64,000 nt of DNA from DASZBX01 sp035943635 (GTDB lineage Bacteria > Actinomycetota > Actinomycetes > Streptomycetales > Catenulisporaceae), in the NCBI GenBank assembly GCA_035943635.1, contig DASZBX010000105.1, positions 244,083 through 308,082 of the forward strand, written 5' to 3'. Position numbers and translations under genes: made by a program. The notes beneath the pieces were generated by a model that saw only the letters and a program-made list of their open reading frames with translations, ran no database searches and had not been told where the DNA came from. This document shows, one piece after another, positions 39,084 through 50,362 of the stretch (position 1 is its first letter; every line of letters begins with the position of its first letter).

Positions 39084-40493
39084 ATGACCGCAACCCTGGA
39101 ACAGCGCACCCGCATCTCCACCCGGGTGAAATCCCCTGTTCAAGGGCCCCGGCAGCCCGAACGGCCGACCGGGAAGCGGGAGGGCTTCAAGGGCGCCGGG
39201 CTGATCCTGGCCGGAATCATCCTGATCGCGGCCAACCTGCGGCTGTGCGTGTCCGCGACCGGCTCCCTGCTGGACTCGCTGAGCGCCGACCTGCACCTGA
39301 GCTCGGCGGTCACCTCCGCGCTGACCTCGGTCTGGCCGATGGCCTTCGCCGTCGGCGGGATCGCCGGGGCGAGCCTGGCCCGCCGGTTCGACGTGCCCAC
39401 GGTGCTCGGCGGCGCGGTCGCCGCGCTGATCGCGGGCAGCCTGCTGCGCGGCGTGCCCAGCGAGGCCGCCCTGCTCGGCGGCTCGGTGCTGGCCGGGCTG
39501 GGCATAGCGCTGGCCAACGTACTGCTCCCGGCGGCCGTCCGGCAGTACTTCCCGGGCCGGATCGGCCTGGTCACCGCGCTCTACGCCACCGCGCTGTCCA
39601 CCGGCTCGGCGGTGGCCGCCGGAGTGACCGTCCCGCTCGCGCAGCACCTGGGCTCGCCGGAACTGGGACTGGCGTTCTGGACCCTGCCCGCGGTCGCGGC
39701 CCTGGTGGTCTGGGTCGGCGCGGGCCGGCAGCGGGCCGTGAACAGCGCGCTGACCAGCCCGGCGACCCCGGCACCGGTCGCCGCCGACCACGCCGCGGCG
39801 CGCGCAGCGGACGTGACCGAAAACACGGCCGTGACCCTGATCTCACCTGCCGCCATGACCCCGGCCGCGCCGACCGCCGCCCCCGCGGCCCACATCCCCC
39901 TGCGCGCCCTGACCAGGAGCCCGATGGCCTGGTCGATGGCCGCGCTGTTCGCGCTCCAGTCGATGGGCGCCTACGTCGTGATGGGCTGGATGCCCTCGAT
40001 CCTGGAGAGCGCCGGGCTGTCCGCAGGCCGGGCCGGGGCGATGCTCTCGGCCACCTTCTTCCTCAACATCCCGCTCTCCTTCGCGGTGCCGGTGCTCGGC
40101 GCCCGGATGAAGGACCAGCGGCCGCTGTTCTTCGCCCTGAGCGTCGCGATGGCCGCCTCGTTCACCGGGCTGATCCTGGCCCCGGCCGCACTGGTCTGGC
40201 TCTGGGTGGTCCTGATGGGCTTCGGCCTGTCCCTGTTCCCGCTGGTCCTGGCCCAGTTCTCGGTCCGCGGCGGCAGCGCGGCCGGGACCGCCGCGCTGTC
40301 CACCTTCGCCCAGTCGGTCGGGTACCTCGGCGCGGCGTTCGCCCCGGCCGCGGTCGGCTTGCTGCATACGGCCACGAAGTCGTGGACGATACCGCTAGTG
40401 TGCATGGTCGTGGTCAGCTTGGCGCAGTGCGCCGTGGCCCTCTATGTCGCGTCCAACCGCCACCAGGCGCTGACGAGCGGAGCAGTTAGGTGA
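39084..40493 (+). CDS. MFS transporter, CynX/NimT-like
   Basis: 469 residues, twelve predicted membrane helices. Begins after the ATG at 39084 with a soluble ~40-residue tail. LIAANLRLCVSATGSLLDSL resembles the first helix of the CynX/NimT group (cyanate or 2-nitroimidazole transport). A Pro/Ala-rich central loop separates two six-helix halves. The stop overlaps the GntR start (GTGA), so the two are translationally coupled. Substrate unknown. Confidence 0.9.
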   Translation: MTATLEQRTRISTRVKSPVQGPRQPERPTGKREGFKGAGLILAGIILIAANLRLCVSATGSLLDSLSADLHLSSAVTSALTSVWPMAFAVGGIAGASLARRFDVPTVLGGAVAALIAGSLLRGVPSEAALLGGSVLAGLGIALANVLLPAAVRQYFPGRIGLVTALYATALSTGSAVAAGVTVPLAQHLGSPELGLAFWTLPAVAALVVWVGAGRQRAVNSALTSPATPAPVAADHAAARAADVTENTAVTLISPAAMTPAAPTAAPAAHIPLRALTRSPMAWSMAALFALQSMGAYVVMGWMPSILESAGLSAGRAGAMLSATFFLNIPLSFAVPVLGARMKDQRPLFFALSVAMAASFTGLILAPAALVWLWVVLMGFGLSLFPLVLAQFSVRGGSAAGTAALSTFAQSVGYLGAAFAPAAVGLLHTATKSWTIPLVCMVVVSLAQCAVALYVASNRHQALTSGAVR

Positions 40494-41224
40494 CCGATTT
40501 GGCCGGGGTACGTCGCGGGTCCCTCTGCGACGAGGTGATCGAGCAGATCAGGGCCCAGATCGCCAGTGGATCCTGGCCGGTCGGGGAGCGGATCCCGCCG
40601 GAGTCGGAACTGATCGAGCGGCTCCAGGTCGGCCGCGGCACGGTCCGCGAGGCGGTCAAGGCGCTGGCCCACGCCGGGCTTCTGGAGGTGCGGCAGGGCG
40701 ACGGGACGTACGTGAAGTCCCGCAGCGAACTGGCCGGGGCGCTGCGCCGGCAGATCTCCCGCAGCACCGACGAACACGTGCAGGAGGTGCGCCGGGCGAT
40801 CGAGGTCGAGGCGGCCCGGCTGGCCGCGGCCCGGCGCACCGAGGCCGACCTGGCCGCCTGCGCCGACGCGCTGGCCGCCCGGGAGGCCGCCGCCGACGCC
40901 GGGCGCCGGCTCGGCCGCTGGGACCTGAGCTGGGGCGAGCCGTGGGTGGCGGCCGACGTGCGGTTCCACCAGGCGGTGGTCGCCGCCGCGCACAACCCGA
41001 TGCTGCTGGAGATGTACCTGGAACTGAGCGAGGCACTGTCCTCGCTGCTGATGCGGCTGACCGCCCGGCCGACCCGTGATCCGTACCTCGTCCGCGGCCA
41101 CCACACCCTGCTCGACGCCCTGCGGGCCGGGGACGTGCAGGCGGCGGTGCTCGAGGCGATGCAGAACGTGGACACGGATCTGAGCCTGAGCCCGGGCTCC
41201 GTGCCGACCGCCGGCCACGGCTGA
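40490..41224 (+). CDS. GntR family regulator, FadR/FCD subfamily
   Basis: 244 residues. Winged helix: IRAQIASGSWPVGERIPPESELIERLQVGRGTVREAVKALAHAGLLEVRQGDGTYV. The FCD effector domain follows, with metal-ligand positions in DVRFHQAVVAAAHN and VRGHHTLLDALRAGD. Start GTG 40490 overlaps the MFS stop. Probably represses the operon until the transported compound is present. Confidence 0.93.
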   Translation: MTDLAGVRRGSLCDEVIEQIRAQIASGSWPVGERIPPESELIERLQVGRGTVREAVKALAHAGLLEVRQGDGTYVKSRSELAGALRRQISRSTDEHVQEVRRAIEVEAARLAAARRTEADLAACADALAAREAAADAGRRLGRWDLSWGEPWVAADVRFHQAVVAAAHNPMLLEMYLELSEALSSLLMRLTARPTRDPYLVRGHHTLLDALRAGDVQAAVLEAMQNVDTDLSLSPGSVPTAGHG

Positions 41225-41306
41225 GCCGCCGCGCGCCGAGTGCGCGCCGCCACTCCGCCGCCTGCATACATACCGGCTGACACACTGCGCCGTTAGAGTA
41301 AGTGCC

Positions 41307-41954
41307 GTGACCCCGCAGAATTTTTCCTCAGGCCGGCAGCCGGATCCCGCAAACCTGGCCCTGCGCGCCTCCGACCAGGACCGCGACCACGTCGCGCAGC
41401 TGGTCAACCAGGCCTTCGCCGAGGGCCGGCTCTCGCCGGAGGAGCACACCGAGCGGCTGGAGGCGATCTACACCGCCAAGACCCTCGGCGACCTGCGCCC
41501 GCTGGTGGCCGACCTGCCGGTCACCTTCGCCCCGCCCTCCTCCGGGATGGTCGCCGACGCGCCGGTGCCGGGGGCCAACCTGCCGTTCGCGCCCAAGTCC
41601 ACCGACAACGTGATGGCCGTGTTCGGCGAGAACAAGCGGACCGGGCGCTGGCTGGTGCGCTCCGGGCTGGTCGCCCAGGCCGTCTTCGGCAGCGTCGAGC
41701 TGGACCTGACCGAGGCGGTGCTGGAGCAGCGCGAGGTCACCATCACCGCGAACGTGCTGTTCGGCGAGGTGAAGATCCGGGTGCCGGACGGCGTGATGCT
41801 GGTCGACGAGGGCACCGCGATCTTCGGGTCGCGTAAGCTGGGCGGGTTCGGCACGGCCGACTTCGGCCCGGAGACCCCGGTGGTCCGGGTCCGCGGATTC
41901 GTGCTGTTCGGCAACGTGGAGGCCAAGCGCCCGCGTCGCAAGTGGTTCAAATGA
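41307..41954 (+). CDS. DUF1707 and cell-wall-active antibiotic response-like protein
   Basis: 215 residues. The N-terminal DUF1707 (LRASDQDRDHVAQLVNQAFAEGRLSPEEHTERLEAIYTAKTLGDLRPL) is a short helical actinobacterial domain. The C-terminal ~110 residues are beta-rich with repeated VFGSVELDL-, VLFGEVKIRVPDG- and VLFGNVEAKRP-type strands, as in LiaF/DUF2154 proteins. No membrane helix. GTG start 41307. May act in envelope stress; not proven. Confidence 0.85.
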   Translation: MTPQNFSSGRQPDPANLALRASDQDRDHVAQLVNQAFAEGRLSPEEHTERLEAIYTAKTLGDLRPLVADLPVTFAPPSSGMVADAPVPGANLPFAPKSTDNVMAVFGENKRTGRWLVRSGLVAQAVFGSVELDLTEAVLEQREVTITANVLFGEVKIRVPDGVMLVDEGTAIFGSRKLGGFGTADFGPETPVVRVRGFVLFGNVEAKRPRRKWFK

Positions 41955-41985
41955 CGACCTGACGCACTATGGAGCCCGAGGAACG

Positions 41986-42411
41986 ATGACCGAGTACGCC
42001 GACGTCAAGCCGCTGTATGTCCACCGATCGACAGTGTGGTTCGACGAACTCGACATGGTCGGCGTCCTGCACAACGCCCGCTACGCGATCCACGTGGAAC
42101 GCGCCATGTCCGCCTGGTACCACTCCCTGCCCGACCAGGACCCGAGCGACTCGGTGGTCGTGGTCCGGCAGTACAACATCGAGTTCCTGCGCCCGTTCAC
42201 CCAGCAGCGCGGCGAACTGGTGATCGAGTGCGGCGTGGGCAAGCTGGGCACGACCAGCGCGATCTTCACCTTCCGGGCGCTGTCCTACCCGGCCGACGCG
42301 GACGGGACGGAGATCGAGCACGCCCGCGGCATCCGCGCGATCGTCAAGGTCGACCCGCAGACCCTGCGCCCGACCCCCTGGTCCGACCGCTACCGGGAGC
42401 TGTTCGGCTGA
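41986..42411 (+). CDS. Hotdog-fold acyl-CoA thioesterase
   Basis: 141 residues of the 4HBT/YbgC kind: VWFDELDMVGVLHNARYAIHVERA places the active-site Asp region in the first helix approach, and VVRQYNIEFLRPFTQQRGELVIE follows. ATG 41986 with GAGGAACG upstream. Lies 31 bases after the DUF1707 gene, perhaps co-transcribed. Acyl substrate unknown. Confidence 0.9.
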   Translation: MTEYADVKPLYVHRSTVWFDELDMVGVLHNARYAIHVERAMSAWYHSLPDQDPSDSVVVVRQYNIEFLRPFTQQRGELVIECGVGKLGTTSAIFTFRALSYPADADGTEIEHARGIRAIVKVDPQTLRPTPWSDRYRELFG

Positions 42412-42468
42412 GGCCGGCCCGATCGTTCGTCCGATCGAGCGATTCGCCCAGCTGATCCGCCCGGGCGG

Positions 42469-44499
<2,031 letters not shown>

Positions 44500-44608
44500 G
44501 GCGCTCCTTCAGGAAGTAGCCGGCCCTGGTCGCAAAGCCTGATTCCTCCAGGTAACACCGCGTGCGCAGGCCGTGCATGCGGCGCTGAGCCATTGGGTTG
44601 GGCGGGCT

Positions 44609-44635
44609 ACGGCCGGCCGGAACAACCGGCCGGCC
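44609..44635. terminator. Hairpin terminator after glpX
   Basis: Perfect 11-base arms (44609-44619 / 44625-44635) around AACAA, eight bases beyond the glpX stop on its strand. Confidence 0.8.
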
Positions 44636-44642
44636 GCGGCGC

Positions 44643-45713
44643 TCAGTAGTTCACGGACGAGTACTTGCGCAGCTTGGCCAGCTGGTGTTCGCTCTCGACC
44701 CGCCGGATCGTGCCGCTCTTGGACCGCATCACCAGGGACGAGGTGGCCGCCCCGGTGCCGCGGTAGCGCACGCCGCGGACCAGCTCGCCGTCGGTGATGC
44801 CGGTGATCGCGACGAAGGCGTTCTCCCCGGAGACCAGGTCGTCCGTGGTCAGCACCTGGTTCAGGTCCAGGCCCGCGGCCAGGGCCCGCTCCCGCTCGGC
44901 GTCGCCCTGCGGCCACAGCCGGCCCTGGATCACCCCGCCCAGGCACTTCATCGCGCAGGCCGCGATGATCCCCTCGGGCGTGCCGCCGATGCCCAGCAGC
45001 AGGTCCACCCCGGTGTCCGGGCGCGCGGCCATGATCGCCCCGGCCACGTCGCCGTCGCTGATGAACTTGATCCGGGCCCCGGTCTGCCGGATCTCGGCCA
45101 CCAGCTCCTCGTGCCGCGGCCGGTCCAGCACCACCACGGTGATCTCGGACGGCTCGCAGCCCTTGGCCCGGGCCACCGCCTCCACGTTGTGCCGCACCGG
45201 CGCGGTGATGTCCACCACGTCCGCCGCCTCCGGCCCGGCCACCAGCTTCTCCATGTAGAACACGGCCGAGGGGTCGTACATGGCGCCGCGCTCGGCCAGC
45301 GCGATCACCGCGATCGCGTTCGGCATGCCCTTGGCGTTGAGCGTGGTGCCGTCGATCGGGTCCACCGCCACGTCGCACTCGGGACCGGTCCCGGAGCCGA
45401 CGCGTTCGCCGTTGAACAGCATCGGGGCGTGGTCCTTCTCTCCCTCGCCGATCACCACCACCCCGCTCATCGACACGGTGTTGATCAGCCGGCGCATCGC
45501 GTTCACCGCTGCGCCGTCGGCGCCGATCTTGTCCCCGCGGCCGACCCAGCGGCCGGCCGCCAGCGCGGCCGACTCGGTCACCCGGACCAGTTCCAGGGCC
45601 AGGTTGCGGTCCGGCAGCTCGACCGGGGCGGCGTCCGGGCTGCCGGGCCCGAAGTCGAACTCCTCGTTCTCGCCGGATTGTTCGAAGGGGGAGGATTCAG
45701 TCGCTGCGTTCAA
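44643..45713 (-). CDS. glpX: Class II fructose-1,6-bisphosphatase
   Basis: 356 residues, gluconeogenic; pairs functionally with pckG in this window. Metal and phosphate sites: GEGEKDHAPM, VDPIDGTTLNAKG, SDGDVAGAIMAA, LLLGIGGTPEGIIAACAMKC. Start TTG 45711-45713 with GGAAGGA about nine bases upstream; the first ~25 acidic residues are a lineage-specific extension. Divergent from the DUF4245 gene. Confidence 0.95.
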   Translation of the reverse strand: MNAATESSPFEQSGENEEFDFGPGSPDAAPVELPDRNLALELVRVTESAALAAGRWVGRGDKIGADGAAVNAMRRLINTVSMSGVVVIGEGEKDHAPMLFNGERVGSGTGPECDVAVDPIDGTTLNAKGMPNAIAVIALAERGAMYDPSAVFYMEKLVAGPEAADVVDITAPVRHNVEAVARAKGCEPSEITVVVLDRPRHEELVAEIRQTGARIKFISDGDVAGAIMAARPDTGVDLLLGIGGTPEGIIAACAMKCLGGVIQGRLWPQGDAERERALAAGLDLNQVLTTDDLVSGENAFVAITGITDGELVRGVRYRGTGAATSSLVMRSKSGTIRRVESEHQLAKLRKYSSVNY

Positions 45714-45860
45714 GTCTTCGGGTCCTTCCGCACGGGACAGATCATGGCCAACCGGTCGTTCCGGGATGATGAAGGGACGTCCGATGATGTGATCGTATCG
45801 ACAATCCGGGAAAGCACCCCCGGTGCGGACCGCCGTGGAGCGATCCGGGACCATGGGCGC

Positions 45861-46409
45861 ATGGCGAAATCGCAATCGAGGCTCCGGCAGTCCGCCCGGG
45901 ACATGGTCTTCTCCCTGGGTGTGATCGCGGTGCCGATCGCCGTGGTGATGGTGCTGCTGCCGACCTCGGGCCCGGCCTCGCCGGTCAGCTCGATCAGCCC
46001 GGCCGACTTCCAGGGCACCCTGGCCGCGGCCCGGGCCGGCGAGCCGTTCCCGGTGCTCGCGCCCACGAGCGTGCCGGCCGGCTGGCAGCTCACCTCGGCG
46101 AACTACACCGAGCCCGGGGCCTCGGCCGCGGACTGGCACATCGGCTACTACATCTCCGCGAGCAGCTTCGCCGAGGTCGAGCAGACCACCGAGAAGATCG
46201 GCGAATTCCTCCAGGACCAGAAGGCCGACGCCCAGCAGGTGGCGAACGTGCAGATCAACGGGGTCACCTGGCAGGAGTACACCGGAACGACGCCGACCGC
46301 GCTGCAGACCGTGCTCGTGCGCACGGCCACCGGCTCGGTCACCGACCTGGTCGCCGGCAGCGCGCCGCTCGCGCAGCTGGAACAACTCGCCGGGTCGTTA
46401 CAGCGGTAG
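45861..46409 (+). CDS. DUF4245 membrane-anchored protein
   Basis: 182 residues. Basic N-terminus (AKSQSRLRQSARD) and one membrane helix (MVFSLGVIAVPIAVVMVLL), then an extracytoplasmic domain with LAPTSVPAGWQLTSANY and VTWQEYTGT. The family is confined to actinobacteria and typically sits between glpX and xseB as here. Function unknown. ATG 45861. Confidence 0.9.
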   Translation: MAKSQSRLRQSARDMVFSLGVIAVPIAVVMVLLPTSGPASPVSSISPADFQGTLAAARAGEPFPVLAPTSVPAGWQLTSANYTEPGASAADWHIGYYISASSFAEVEQTTEKIGEFLQDQKADAQQVANVQINGVTWQEYTGTTPTALQTVLVRTATGSVTDLVAGSAPLAQLEQLAGSLQR

Positions 46410-46454
46410 GCCTTAGCCGTAGCCGTTCGGATGATCGGCCGGCGGTCCGGCCGG

Positions 46455-46718
46455 TCAGTGCTCCTCGTCGAAACCCGAGTCCGGCCCGCGGCGGTCCGCG
46501 CCGCGCTCCCGGGCCGCCACCGCGGCGTCCAGCCGGTTGCGCACGCCGTCCAGCTTGTCCTGGCAGTGCTGGGCCAACGACTCGCCGCGCTCCCACAAAG
46601 CCAGCGACTCCTCCAGCGACAGGCCGCCGGCCTCCAGCCGCTGCACGGCCACGACCAGTTCGTCCCGGGCCTGCTCGTAGCTGAGCGCGGCCAGGTCCGG
46701 CGTCGGATTGTCAGTCAA
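46455..46718 (-). CDS. xseB: Exodeoxyribonuclease VII small subunit
   Basis: 87 residues: SYEQARDELVVAVQRLEAGGLSLEESLALWERGESLAQHCQDKLD is the complete XseB helical hairpin. Start TTG 46716-46718 overlaps the xseA stop by eight bases, with GAGGAG inside xseA, so it is coupled to xseA. Forms the multi-copy small subunit of ExoVII, a single-strand DNA nuclease. Confidence 0.95.
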   Translation of the reverse strand: MTDNPTPDLAALSYEQARDELVVAVQRLEAGGLSLEESLALWERGESLAQHCQDKLDGVRNRLDAAVAARERGADRRGPDSGFDEEH

Positions 46719-48255
46719 CGTGCTGCTCCTCGGGTTCGGCCGCGGGATCCGCGGTCTGGGCGGCGGCCTCGGCCGCGGCCGCGCGGCCGGACCCGGGGCC
46801 CGGCTTCGCGGCCGCGGTCTTGGCGGTCTTCGCGGCGGTATTGGGTGCGGTCTCGGATTTGGCGGCCCGGGGTTTGGCGGTGGGAGCGTCGGCTGCTTCG
46901 GCGGCTTGCGTAGCGGCGGCAACGGCAGCGGCCGAATTGACAGCTATGGCAGCGGAATCAGCCTCGTCACCTGTGAGGACATCGGCATCCGGCATCGCGG
47001 CCGGAGCGGCGCCCGCAGCCGCGGCTATGGCCGCGTCCGCATCGGCATCAGCCGTCGCGACCGCCGCGAACGACCCTCCGGCGACCCGGATCCCGAGCCG
47101 CTCGCCCGGGCCCAGCTGGCTCGGCGTACGCACCACGGACCCGTCCATCCGCTGCACCACCGCGTACCCGCGCTCCAGCGTGGCCAGCGGGGACAGCGCG
47201 CGGACCCGGGCCAGCCGCTGGACCAGCACCTCGCCGTCCCGCGCCACCTGCTGGCGCAGCGCCCGCGCGGTCCGGTCCCGGGCCTGCCCGAGCTCCGCCT
47301 CGGCGCGCTCGATCATCCCGTACGGCGCGGCCAGCACCGGCCGGGACCGGAACGAGGCCAGCCGCTGCGCCTCCCGGTCCAGCTGCCCGGTCACCGCCCG
47401 GCGCAGCCGCAGCCGGGCCAGCCCGATCCGCTCGAGCTCCTGCCCGATGTCCGGCACGATCCGCTTGGCCGCGTCCGTCGGCGTGGACGCGCGCAGGTCC
47501 GCGACCAGGTCCAACAGGGGGCTGTCCGGCTCGTGCCCGATCGCCGAGACCACCGGGGTGCGGCAGTCGGCCACCGCCCGGATCAGCCGCTCGTCCGAGA
47601 ACGGGAGCAGGTCCTCGACCGAGCCGCCGCCCCGGGCGATCACGATCACGTCCACCTCCGGGTGCGCGTCCAGCTCGGCCAGGGCCGCGGTCACCTGCAC
47701 CACCGCGGTCGGCCCCTGCACCGCCACCTCGCGCACCTCGAACCGGACCCCGCCCCAGCGCCGCCGGGCGTTCTCCTGCACGTCCCGCTCGGCCGCCGAG
47801 GCCCGGCCGGTGATCAGCCCGACGCAGACCGGCAGGAACGGCAGCGGCTTCTTGCGCCCCGGCTCGAACAGGCCCTCCGCGCGCAGCCGCTGCTTGAGCT
47901 CCTCCAGCCGGGCCAGCAGCTCCCCGATCCCGACCCGGCGGATCTCCTCCGCGCGCAGCGAGAACTGCCCGCGCTTGGGGTAGAACTGCGGCTTGCCGTG
48001 CACCACCACCCGGTCCCCGGTGGCCGGCGCCGGGACCAGCTTGTCGAACACGTTCCGGAAGCAGGTCACGCTGACCGACGCGTCCTGGGCCGGGTCGCGC
48101 AGGGTCAGGAACACCACCCCGGCGCCCGGGCGCAGGCTGATCTCGGCGATCTGCCCGTCCACCCAGATCTGGCCCAGACGGCTGATGTAGCCCTCGACCA
48201 GCTCGGCGAACCGGGCTACCGGCACCGGTTGTTCGAAGGAGGTCTCTAGCGGCAT
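46711..48255 (-). CDS. xseA: Exodeoxyribonuclease VII large subunit
   Basis: 514 residues from ATG 48253 (an in-frame ATG at 48285 adds ten). OB-fold (WVDGQIAEISLRPGAGVVFLTLRD) and catalytic domain with DVIVIARGGGSVEDLLPFSDERL and SAIGHEPDSPLLDLVADLRASTPTDAAK. A coiled-coil region follows. From ~405 there is an unusual ~110-residue Ala/Asp/Lys-rich low-complexity tail, absent from typical XseA. Confidence 0.95.
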   Translation of the reverse strand: MPLETSFEQPVPVARFAELVEGYISRLGQIWVDGQIAEISLRPGAGVVFLTLRDPAQDASVSVTCFRNVFDKLVPAPATGDRVVVHGKPQFYPKRGQFSLRAEEIRRVGIGELLARLEELKQRLRAEGLFEPGRKKPLPFLPVCVGLITGRASAAERDVQENARRRWGGVRFEVREVAVQGPTAVVQVTAALAELDAHPEVDVIVIARGGGSVEDLLPFSDERLIRAVADCRTPVVSAIGHEPDSPLLDLVADLRASTPTDAAKRIVPDIGQELERIGLARLRLRRAVTGQLDREAQRLASFRSRPVLAAPYGMIERAEAELGQARDRTARALRQQVARDGEVLVQRLARVRALSPLATLERGYAVVQRMDGSVVRTPSQLGPGERLGIRVAGGSFAAVATADADADAAIAAAAGAAPAAMPDADVLTGDEADSAAIAVNSAAAVAAATQAAEAADAPTAKPRAAKSETAPNTAAKTAKTAAAKPGPGSGRAAAAEAAAQTADPAAEPEEQHVD

Positions 48256-48409
48256 GGGGCATACAGTAGACCTCTCCACTGACAATCAGTCGGCTCCCGG
48301 TGACGCAGACGGCGCGGATTAGGCCTCCGGCGTCACAGACTTGTGCATGTGATGTAAAGATCGCGCCTTGCCCGGAGGTAGGTTCGTCCGGGCCGAATAC
48401 CATAGAGGC

Positions 48410-49414
48410 ATGGTCACCGCTTCCGGTTCAGTCCCGACGCCCGCCGTGCACGCCCCCGAAGCCACGCGCAAGCGGGTCCTGCTGGCCGCCCCCCGGGGCT
48501 ACTGCGCCGGCGTGGACCGCGCCGTGCAGACGGTCGAGAAAGCCCTCGAGCTCTACGGCGCCCCGGTCTACGTGCGCAAGCAGATCGTGCACAACAAGCA
48601 CGTGGTGCAGACCCTGGAGGAACGCGGCGCGGTCTTCGTGGAGGAGAACGCCGAGGTGCCCGAGGGCGCGATCGTGATCTTCTCCGCGCACGGCGTGGCC
48701 CCCGAGGTGCACGAGCAGGCCGCCGCGCGCAACCTGCGCGCCATCGACGCCACCTGCCCCCTGGTGACCAAGGTGCACAAGGAGGCGGTCCGCTTCGCCG
48801 AGGAGGGCTACGACATCCTGCTGATCGGCCACGAGGGCCACGAGGAGGTCGTCGGCACCACCGGTGAGGCACCCGAGCACATCAAGCTGGTGGACGGGCC
48901 CGAGGGCGTGGCCGACGTCGAGGTGCGCGACCCGGCCCGGGTGGCCTGGCTGTCCCAGACCACCCTGTCGGTGGACGAGACGGTGCAGACGGTGGCCCGG
49001 CTCAAGGAGAAGTTCCCGCTGCTGATAGACCCGCCGTCGGACGACATCTGCTACGCGACCCAGAACCGCCAGGTCGCGATCAAGCGGATCGCCGCCGACT
49101 CCGACCTGGTGATCGTGGTCGGCTCGGCCAACTCCTCCAACTCGGTCCGGCTGGTCGAGGTGGCCCTGGAGTGCGGGGCCCGGGCCTCCTACCTGGTCGA
49201 CCGCGCGGACGAGGTGGACCCGGCCTGGTTCGAGGGGGTGGCGACGGTCGGGGTGACCTCCGGCGCCTCGGTCCCGGAGGAACTGGTGGACGGAGTGCTC
49301 GAACTGCTGGCCGCGCACGGGTACGACACGGTCGAGGAAGTCCGCTCGGCGCAGGAGAAGCTGCTCTTCGCCCTGCCGCCGGAACTGCGCAAGGACCTGC
49401 GCGCCGGCCAGTGA
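48410..49414 (+). CDS. ispH: 4-hydroxy-3-methylbut-2-enyl diphosphate reductase
   Basis: 334 residues, last step of the MEP pathway giving IPP and DMAPP. [4Fe-4S] cysteines in APRGYCAGVDRAV, IDATCPLVTKVH and DDICYATQNRQ; substrate residues in FSAHGVAP and GHEGHEEVVGTTGE and GSANSSNSVRLVEVA. ATG 48410. Upstream TACCAT at short distance suggests a near-leaderless transcript. Feeds the cis-prenyltransferase at 28 kb. Confidence 0.97.
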   Translation: MVTASGSVPTPAVHAPEATRKRVLLAAPRGYCAGVDRAVQTVEKALELYGAPVYVRKQIVHNKHVVQTLEERGAVFVEENAEVPEGAIVIFSAHGVAPEVHEQAAARNLRAIDATCPLVTKVHKEAVRFAEEGYDILLIGHEGHEEVVGTTGEAPEHIKLVDGPEGVADVEVRDPARVAWLSQTTLSVDETVQTVARLKEKFPLLIDPPSDDICYATQNRQVAIKRIAADSDLVIVVGSANSSNSVRLVEVALECGARASYLVDRADEVDPAWFEGVATVGVTSGASVPEELVDGVLELLAAHGYDTVEEVRSAQEKLLFALPPELRKDLRAGQ

Positions 49415-49464
49415 CCCGTCGCCGGGTGCGGCGCGGGTCTGGTCGGGGTCGGGATCGTCGGGGG

Positions 49465-49505
49465 CTCCGGCTGCCTGTCCGGAAGCGACAGGCGGCCGGA
49501 GTTTT
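49465..49505 (+). terminator. Terminator after ispH
   Basis: Fifteen-base arms (49465-49479 / 49487-49501) with one G-U pair, loop CGGAAGC, then TTTT. Confidence 0.85.
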
Positions 49506-49554
49506 GTGGTCTGGTCCGGGGATTTTGGTCTGATCCGGTCAACCGACCATCCGG

Positions 49555-50256
49555 CTACAGCCGCCGGGTCACCCAGCGGGTGGCGATGATCGACAGGGTC
49601 GCGCCGGTGCCGAAGAACACGGCCACCGCGTGCAGGGCGAGCAGTTCCAGCATCGTCGCCGCCACGCCGACCAGGCCCTGACCGAGGTCGTGCCGGGCGA
49701 AGCAGGAGATCAGGAACAGCCCGACCGCGAAGGCCAGCGGCGGCGCGACCACCGCCGGATACCAGTCCGAGCGGCGCACCTTGAGCCCGGTGAACACGCA
49801 CGCGCCGACGAACAGGCTGGTCAGCGCCCAGGCGGCGGTGTGTACCAGCAGCAGGTCCATCCCGCCGCCGAACAGGCAGGCCGCGGCCAGCACGAACGCC
49901 ACGCCGAGCGAGGTCAGCTGGCCGCCGGAGCCGACGGCGGACCGTGGCTTGGAGTCTCTGCCCGGGCGGGAGCCGTCGGGCCGGGCGGTGGATCCCGGGC
50001 GTCCGGCCGGGCGCGGCCCCGGGCGCGGGCCGCGCCGGGCGTACTGCGCCGGGCCCGCCCGGCCCGGCGCGAGCTCGTCGGCGGGCGGCGTCGCGCCGCG
50101 GCGGCGCGCCGGATCCCGCGGCACCCGTCCGGGCGGCACCGCGGGGGCGGAACGGGTGCGCCGGCGGCCGTCGCCGTCGTCGGGGATGCGGGGCGGACGT
50201 TCGCCGCGATCATGCTCGCCGTACGTTCGGTGACCCAAGCTTGGGGGCTGGCTCAT
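49555..50256 (-). CDS. DUF6542 membrane protein
   Basis: 233 residues. N-terminal ~105 are disordered and Arg/Pro/Gly-rich; the rest holds four membrane helices (TSLGVAFVLAAACLFGGGMDLLLV, ALTSLFVGACVFTGL, VVAPPLAFAVGLFLISCF, VAATMLELLALHAVAVFF). Matches the actinobacterial DUF6542 arrangement as I know it, commonly between ispH and ychF. ATG 50254-50256. Function unknown. Confidence 0.8.
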   Translation of the reverse strand: MSQPPSLGHRTYGEHDRGERPPRIPDDGDGRRRTRSAPAVPPGRVPRDPARRRGATPPADELAPGRAGPAQYARRGPRPGPRPAGRPGSTARPDGSRPGRDSKPRSAVGSGGQLTSLGVAFVLAAACLFGGGMDLLLVHTAAWALTSLFVGACVFTGLKVRRSDWYPAVVAPPLAFAVGLFLISCFARHDLGQGLVGVAATMLELLALHAVAVFFGTGATLSIIATRWVTRRL

Positions 50257-50362
50257 GCTCGTCAAGCTATGTCGGCGGTCTGCGGCGGTCGGGCTCAGAC
50301 ACGCGGGAATCACCCGTGTGGATGAGCATTCCCGGCCGGCGCAGGGCCATCAGGCGCTGCTG

